The notes beneath the pieces are model-generated. The model had not been told where the DNA came from and ran no database searches. It saw nothing but the letters and a program-made list of their open reading frames with translations. The position numbers and the translations under genes were made by a program. This document shows, piece after piece, positions 6,546 to 9,680 of a stretch of DNA of 9,680 nt (position 1 is the first letter of the stretch; each line of letters opens with the position of its first letter). Source of the DNA: JALOAR01 sp041649615 (lineage in GTDB: Bacteria; Patescibacteriota; Minisyncoccia; UBA6257; Colwellbacteraceae); the NCBI GenBank assembly GCA_041649615.1, contig JBAZMT010000025.1:1-9680 (forward strand), in the 5' to 3' direction.

Positions 6546-7145
6546 ATGGCGCAAGAGTTTGTAGGGGATGAGGTAGAGCTAGCCAATACTGCCCATAGGC
6601 GGCTCAACTGCGGGTGCGGCCTGTTCCCGCTGTTGTACTACACCAATCTAGACAGTGACCCGGCGTCACCCGCCGAGATTCGCCGCGATGCCCTGGAGTA
6701 CCTGGCCGAGTGTGTCGAGGGCGATTACGACGAAATCTATGCGGGCCATTTCCTGGAGCACTTGGAGAAGCCGGACGCGCTCACCTTCCTGGCCGAGTGC
6801 TACCGTGTGCTATCGCCGGGCGGCAAATTGGGCATCGTCGTGCCGGACACCTACGAGGTATGCAAGCGCTACGTGAACCAGGCCGTGGACGCGGTGGAGT
6901 TCCCCGGCGACGTGTGGTGGAACATCGCGCACCTGGACTCTCTCTGTGCGCTGTTTTTCTACAGCACGGTGCAGGAGACGCGCCACAAGTGGTCGTGGGA
7001 TATGCACACGCTGGGGCAGGCCATGGGCGGCGCAGGGTTTGTGCGCTTGGCGCAGATCGACAGGTACAGGGACCCACGGCTAGGATCACCAGCCTGGTAT
7101 CAGTGCGGGATTGATGGGCACAAGCCGAAGGGGGCGCAAGAGTGA
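6546..7145 (+). CDS. Class I SAM-dependent methyltransferase (type 11)
   Basis: The product is 199 residues from ATG 6546. An in-frame ATG at 6480 only reads through the previous gene out of frame, and the AGGGGAG site (6537-6543) points to 6546. Motif I is Leu-Asn-Cys-Gly-Cys-Gly (20-25) in place of the usual Leu-Asn-Leu-Gly-Cys-Gly. Then come Thr-Asn-Leu-Asp (33-36) as the acidic loop, Tyr-Asp-Glu-Ile-Tyr-Ala-Gly-His-Phe-Leu-Glu-His-Leu-Glu (61-74), and Arg-Val-Leu-Ser-Pro-Gly-Gly-Lys-Leu-Gly-Ile-Val-Val-Pro-Asp (87-101). Together these identify a Rossmann-fold methyltransferase using S-adenosylmethionine. Relatives often sit in glycan clusters, and the glycosyltransferase two genes on supports sugar or glycan methylation, but the substrate is unknown. 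A DNA methyltransferase is unlikely: no Asn/Asp-Pro-Pro-Tyr motif or recognition domain is seen. Its stop overlaps the next start as GTGA. Confidence 0.82.
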   Translation: MAQEFVGDEVELANTAHRRLNCGCGLFPLLYYTNLDSDPASPAEIRRDALEYLAECVEGDYDEIYAGHFLEHLEKPDALTFLAECYRVLSPGGKLGIVVPDTYEVCKRYVNQAVDAVEFPGDVWWNIAHLDSLCALFFYSTVQETRHKWSWDMHTLGQAMGGAGFVRLAQIDRYRDPRLGSPAWYQCGIDGHKPKGAQE

Positions 7146-7348
7146 CGGTAACACAAGAGATGCTCGATAAGCAGGGCGTCAAGCTCTGCCTGGTCTGCCA
7201 TCGCGTAATGTGGGCCACGGACCCGGACACATGCGAGGATTGCCAGAAACTGGCGCGCAAGGCATCGCCAAAGGCGCAGCCCAGGCGCAAGGCGGCGTCC
7301 AAGCCGCGCACCTTCGAGCCATCGCCAGAGGAGCCGGAGGGCAAGTGA
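7142..7348 (+). CDS. Small four-cysteine (zinc-ribbon-like) protein
   Basis: The function is not recognised. It is a 68-residue protein starting at GTG 7142, which overlaps the methyltransferase stop. Cys16-x-x-Cys19 and Cys31-x-x-Cys34, 11 residues apart, resemble a zinc ribbon or treble-clef knuckle, here Cys-Leu-Val-Cys-His and Cys-Glu-Asp-Cys. The second half (36-68) is Lys/Arg/Ala/Pro-rich and probably disordered, with an acidic end. An ATG at 7160 is in frame but lacks a good ribosome binding site, and either start keeps all four cysteines. It ends in another GTGA overlap with the glycosyltransferase, so all three cassette genes are probably translated together. It may be a partner of the two enzymes or a nucleic-acid-binding protein; the sequence does not decide. 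Confidence 0.62.
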   Translation: MTVTQEMLDKQGVKLCLVCHRVMWATDPDTCEDCQKLARKASPKAQPRRKAASKPRTFEPSPEEPEGK

Positions 7349-8406
7349 AGCTACTGCTCGTTCACCCCGGCGCTTCCTGGGCAGTACATGACGTATGGAA
7401 AGGCGCGTTTAGCGCCCTGGAGCGCGCGGGCGTGGAGGTGGTGCAGTACGCCCTCGACGGGCGCATCAACTATTGGCAGCTATGGTTCCAGTGGCTTTGG
7501 AAGCGCAATAAGCGCCAGGGCGTGGAGCTTGGCGAGTACAGTGAGTCGGACGTGCTATTCGCCGCTAGTCAGGACATCGTGCTCAAGGCGTTGCACCATC
7601 GCGTTGATTGGGTGCTGCTTATCGCCGGGACATACGTTCACCCCGAAGGGCTGATGATGTTGCGCCGCGCGGGCGTAAAGCTGGCCGTCATCCTGACAGA
7701 ATCGCCCTACTCGGATACGCAAGAGATCGGTATCACGCGGCTATCCAACGTGGTGTGGACCAACGAGCGCGCCAGCGTGCCCATATTCTCGCAGTACGGC
7801 GAGGCGCACTACTGGCAGCACGCCATGGACCCCGAGCGTCACGGCGAGAAGCCGGACAGCTACGATACGGCGGTGCCGGAGCACGACGTGGTGTTCGTCG
7901 GTACGGGCTTCGAGGAGCGCGTGCAGACGCTATCCTCGGTTAACTGGGACGGCATCGACTTTGGGCTGTACGGCTCGTGGACGCTATTAGGCTCTCGTCA
8001 CCCGCTACGTAAGCACTTGCGGGCGGGCGTCATCGACAACCGCATGACAGCGGCGCTATACCGCAAGGCCAAGATAGGCTTGAACCTGCACCGCACTAGC
8101 GTAGGCTGGGGGCGTAACGTCGAGCACATCAAGATCGTGGCCGAGTCGATGAACCCGCGCTGCTACGAGCTAGCAGCGTGCGGGCGATTTTTCATCAGCG
8201 ATTACCGCGCGGAGGTCTCGGAAGTCTTTGGGGGCCTGGTGCCCACGTTCGAGACGGCGGCGGAGCTAGAGGCTCTGTTGCGGCACTACCTAGCCGACGA
8301 CCAAGCGCGGATTGACATAGCGGCGCAACTGCCAGAGGCAGTCAAGCCGCACACGTTCGACAAGCGGATTAGTGGGCTATTGGAAGTTCTATCTAGCAAA
8401 CAGTAA
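7345..8406 (+). CDS. GT-B glycosyltransferase, CgeB-like
   Basis: The product is a 353-residue glycosyltransferase of the CgeB/GT1-like group with a two-domain GT-B layout. The N-terminal domain begins Lys-Leu-Leu-Leu-Val-His-Pro-Gly (2-9), a first Rossmann strand, and continues to about residue 225 with strands such as Asp-Trp-Val-Leu-Leu-Ile-Ala-Gly (88-95) and Asp-Val-Val-Phe-Val-Gly-Thr-Gly (181-188). The C-terminal domain (236-350) carries the hallmark Leu-Tyr-Arg-Lys-Ala-Lys-Ile-Gly-Leu-Asn-Leu-His and Pro-Arg-Cys-Tyr-Glu-Leu-Ala-Ala-Cys-Gly-Arg-Phe-Phe-Ile-Ser-Asp-Tyr (271-287), where Glu275 should bind the nucleotide-sugar ribose. GTG 7345 is chosen because the fold starts at once there; the frame is open to ATG 7210 but that stretch is low-complexity shadow of the previous gene. 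Donor and acceptor are unknown. It uses CTA for about 13 of 37 Leu codons. Confidence 0.85.
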   Translation: MKLLLVHPGASWAVHDVWKGAFSALERAGVEVVQYALDGRINYWQLWFQWLWKRNKRQGVELGEYSESDVLFAASQDIVLKALHHRVDWVLLIAGTYVHPEGLMMLRRAGVKLAVILTESPYSDTQEIGITRLSNVVWTNERASVPIFSQYGEAHYWQHAMDPERHGEKPDSYDTAVPEHDVVFVGTGFEERVQTLSSVNWDGIDFGLYGSWTLLGSRHPLRKHLRAGVIDNRMTAALYRKAKIGLNLHRTSVGWGRNVEHIKIVAESMNPRCYELAACGRFFISDYRAEVSEVFGGLVPTFETAAELEALLRHYLADDQARIDIAAQLPEAVKPHTFDKRISGLLEVLSSKQ

Positions 8407-8418
8407 AGGTGGTAAAGC

Positions 8419-8814
8419 GTGGCTAAATACCATGGCAAAAATGGGCTGGTTTACGTTTCTCCTTCGGGCACGGGTGTCGCCGTATCGGTCGGCGGTCTCT
8501 CCGAGTGGTCTCTTGACATGGCCGTCGATACCGTCGAGGTGACGGCGTTTGGCGATACCAACAAGACCTACGTGGTGGGCCTGAAGGACCTGAAGGGCAG
8601 CTTTTCCGGGTTTTGGGATGACGCCGTCGACACGCTGTTCACCGCTACCGACAGCGGCGAAGCGGTCAGGATGTACCTGTACCCGAACTCGACGGCCATC
8701 ACCAAGTATTGGTATGGCACGGCGTTCACGGACATCTCTGTATCCACGGGCGTCTCCGCCGCGGTGGCCGTGTCTGGTAACTTTACCGCCGCGTCGGCCT
8801 GGGGCCGCAAGTAA
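8419..8814 (+). CDS. Major tail tube protein
   Basis: The 131-residue product has the look of a small siphovirus tail tube subunit: almost all beta, with Gly-Gly-Leu-Ser-Glu-Trp-Ser-Leu-Asp (25-33), Asp-Thr-Val-Glu-Val-Thr-Ala-Phe-Gly-Asp (37-46), a Gly-Ser-Phe-Ser-Gly-Phe-Trp-Asp segment (60-67) and a closing Ala-Val-Ser-Gly-Asn-Phe-Thr strand (117-123). Subunits of this type stack as hexameric rings around the tape measure. The start is GTG 8419 after AGGTGG; the nearby ATG at 8432 is out of frame. A GTG start is unexpected for an abundant protein, but all 7 Leu codons avoid CTA, as in the capsid gene. Its stop shares an A with the next start (TAATG). Position ahead of the chaperone and tape measure genes supports the call. 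Confidence 0.8.
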   Translation: MAKYHGKNGLVYVSPSGTGVAVSVGGLSEWSLDMAVDTVEVTAFGDTNKTYVVGLKDLKGSFSGFWDDAVDTLFTATDSGEAVRMYLYPNSTAITKYWYGTAFTDISVSTGVSAAVAVSGNFTAASAWGRK

Positions 8815-9074
8815 TGAAGGCAAACGGGTCATCTGGCAAGCTCACAGCAGGGGGCCGCGAGGTGGCCACGTTGCGGGATTGGCGACTCGAAACCGGGCCG
8901 GAGGGCATGCGCCTGGAGGCCCGGTTAGAGTCGATCAACCGCTGGCTATTGACGTTCGCGCCGTCGTTCGACATGGCCCTAACGCTGGGCAGGGAAACAC
9001 TGGCCTGGCGCGGCGTGGACGTAAGTGTTTCGGAGGATCGTGTAACGATTACAGGAGGGGAGAGACATGGCTAA
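8814..9074 (+). CDS. Small tail-region protein of unknown function
   Basis: This 86-residue product is not recognised. It is beta-rich with three Trp residues. Its start, Gly-Lys-Leu-Thr-Ala-Gly-Gly-Arg-Glu-Val-Ala-x-Leu-x-Asp-Trp-x-Leu-Glu, resembles the opening strands of tail tube proteins, so it may be a half-length relative of the preceding tube gene or a minor tail component. That is inference. ATG 8814 is coupled to the tube gene through TAATG, and the end overlaps the chaperone gene by 8 bases. It uses CTA twice, unlike the tube gene, which suggests low-copy production. No signal peptide, membrane segment or catalytic motif is visible. Confidence 0.6.
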   Translation: MKANGSSGKLTAGGREVATLRDWRLETGPEGMRLEARLESINRWLLTFAPSFDMALTLGRETLAWRGVDVSVSEDRVTITGGERHG

Positions 9075-9489
9075 GAGTTGGTTTATCGCGCCCAAGACGG
9101 TGCGAGTGCCCGTTGAGGATGGCTGGATTGATGTCAAGGAGCGATTGACCTACCGCGAGGAGCAGCAGTTCGCCACGGCGATGCTCAAAATGCCGTCGTT
9201 CAAGCTGCGCGACGCGGGCGACCAGGAGAAGATCGGCAATTCTGAGGTCAGCTTCGACACGTCACGCTCCGACGCTATCCGCATGTTGACGTGGATCGTG
9301 GACTGGTCGGCGGAGCAAGAGAACCCGCGCACCGGCGTTATGGAGCGCGTGCCCGTGACCATGGAGGCCATCGACCAACTAGACCCCGACTTGGCCAAGG
9401 CCATCGACGAGGCATTGACGGCGCACATCGCCGGGATGGAAGCACGAAAAAACTCACCGACTGGCGAGCCGTCGCCAGAAGCGAAGTAG
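9067..9489 (+). CDS. Tail assembly chaperone, short form (G-like)
   Basis: This is the frame-0 product of the chaperone pair, 140 residues, equivalent to lambda gpG by position and architecture. Residues 12-30 give a beta start (Val-Arg-Val-Pro-Val-Glu-Asp-Gly-Trp-Ile-Asp-Val-Lys-Glu-Arg-Leu-Thr-Tyr-Arg), followed by helices, Ile-Arg-Met-Leu-Thr-Trp-Ile-Val-Asp-Trp (71-80), and Met-Glu-Ala-Ile-Asp-Gln-Leu-Asp-Pro-Asp (99-108) leading into a helix typical of these chaperones. It would coat the tape measure protein in the cytoplasm during tail assembly and not remain in the virion. AGGAGG (9053-9058) is 8 bases before ATG 9067. The gene overlaps the previous one by 8 bases. A -1 slippery site near its end yields a longer form. 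Confidence 0.82.
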   Translation: MAKSWFIAPKTVRVPVEDGWIDVKERLTYREEQQFATAMLKMPSFKLRDAGDQEKIGNSEVSFDTSRSDAIRMLTWIVDWSAEQENPRTGVMERVPVTMEAIDQLDPDLAKAIDEALTAHIAGMEARKNSPTGEPSPEAK

Positions 9490-9605
9490 CGATCATGAAG
9501 TGGATGGGCGGCTGGAACTATGACGATTTGGACCTATGCCCGTCTGAGTTAATCCCGGTCATCTGCGAGATGATCGAAGAAGAGAACCGCGCAAACGAGG
9601 GCTAA
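9067..9605 (+). CDS. Tail assembly chaperone, frameshifted long form (GT-like)
   Basis: A -1 frameshift at A AAA AAC (9447-9453) joins residues 1-129 of the short form to a 50-residue extension read from 9453, ending TAA 9603-9605, for 179 residues in all. The extension starts Leu-Thr-Asp-Trp-Arg-Ala-Val and contains Asp-Leu-Asp-Leu-Cys-Pro-Ser-Glu-Leu and a Glu-Glu-Glu-Asn end, the T-domain look seen just before tape measure genes in many siphophages. In lambda the GT form binds the tail tube protein and brings it to the chaperoned tape measure. The extension has no start of its own with a good ribosome binding site; ATG 9495 is in frame but poorly placed. It runs directly into the tape measure ATG at 9606. 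Confidence 0.82.
9447..9453 (+). promoter_or_regulatory. -1 frameshift slippery heptamer A AAA AAC
   Basis: In frame 0 the codons here are CGA-AAA-AAC, so the heptamer is in the correct phase for tandem slippage to AAA-AAA and reading resumes at CTC 9453. It matches the X XXY YYZ rule and is where phage G/GT frameshifts normally lie, near the end of the short chaperone. Confidence 0.85.
9461..9478 (+). promoter_or_regulatory. Frameshift-stimulating RNA hairpin
   Basis: CTGGCGA (9461-9467) and TCGCCAG (9472-9478) are exact reverse complements and enclose a 4-base loop, GCCG. The stem begins after a 7-base spacer from the slippery heptamer, the spacing expected for a -1 stimulator. Confidence 0.78.
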
Positions 9606-9680
9606 ATGGCGCTGACAGCGGCGGAGCTTGAGATCGTTCTAAAAGCGCGAGATGATGCCAGCAAGGCGCTGGATACGGTA
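9606..9680 (+). CDS. Tape measure protein, N-terminus (partial)
   Basis: Twenty-five codons from ATG 9606 run open to the right edge. They read Leu-Glu-Ile-Val-Leu-Lys-Ala-Arg-Asp-Asp-Ala-Ser-Lys-Ala-Leu-Asp, closely matching the usual opening of siphovirus tape measure proteins, in which a short beta strand precedes Asp-x-Ala-Ser-x-x-Leu. The protein sets tail length and later passes into the host with the DNA. The ATG follows the chaperone stop directly (TAAATG), with GAGGG (9597-9601) as ribosome binding site. Position straight after a G/GT frameshift pair makes the call strong despite the short segment. Confidence 0.82.
   Translation, partial: MALTAAELEIVLKARDDASKALDTV

Noticed and set aside
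7210..7344. Possible 45-residue N-terminal extension of the glycosyltransferase
   Set aside because: The extra residues are Gly/Ala/Gln-rich shadow coding of the four-Cys protein. The Rossmann start is right after GTG 7345, which forms the same GTGA junction as the gene before.
9495..9605. Independent 36-residue gene starting at ATG 9495
   Set aside because: There is no good ribosome binding site, and the Leu-Thr-Asp-Trp part upstream of this ATG is typical of the chaperone extension. The slippery site with hairpin explains the frame better.
1..9680. Promoters, rho-independent terminators, tRNAs, attachment sites or insertion sequences
   Set aside because: I looked in the junctions between genes. 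They are too short and show no hairpin followed by a T run, no -35/-10 pair and no inverted-repeat ends. The only convincing hairpin is the frameshift stimulator at 9461-9478.

Overview
The window is a GC-rich (by eye above 60% G+C), almost fully coding stretch of a tailed-phage (Caudoviricetes, siphovirus-like) virion-structure operon. Every supported gene is on the + strand, junctions are short gaps or ATGA/GTGA/TAATG overlaps, and no gap is longer than about 31 bases. No promoter, terminator, tRNA, integrase or host gene is visible, so it cannot be said whether this is a free phage or a prophage, and the host cannot be named. Strong AGGAGG-type ribosome binding sites fit a bacterial host.

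Layout. Head module (1-5357): the 3' end of a probable portal gene, a Mu F-like minor head protein, a coiled-coil scaffold, a small decoration protein, the HK97-fold major capsid protein, a gp6/gp15-type head-tail connector, and a 543-residue Gly/Ala/Thr-rich repeat protein with a duplicated repeat region. Connector and tail-completion module (5389-6538): head-closure protein, HK97 gp10-like protein and tail terminator. Inserted cassette (6546-8406): a class I SAM methyltransferase, a small four-cysteine protein and a CgeB-type GT-B glycosyltransferase, joined by GTGA overlaps. Tail module (8419-9680): tail tube protein, a small unknown protein, a tail assembly chaperone with a programmed -1 frameshift, and the first 25 codons of the tape measure protein.

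How the genes work together. Portal, scaffold, capsid and decoration proteins build the procapsid. Connector, head-closure and gp10/terminator proteins join it to the tail. Chaperones G and GT fold the tape measure while tube subunits polymerise on it. The methyltransferase and glycosyltransferase are not needed for assembly and are best read as a virion or surface glycan-modification cassette.

Main points for a second look: (1) the cassette between tail terminator and tail tube; (2) the duplicated repeat protein inside the head-tail connector genes; (3) a slippery A AAA AAC heptamer followed after 7 nt by a perfect 7-bp hairpin; (4) complete absence of the Leu codon CTA from the decoration, capsid, repeat and tail tube genes while neighbours use it freely, which suggests the repeat protein is made in high copy. 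This looks like a recognisable phage structural region with an accessory modification cassette; I see no wholly unknown system.
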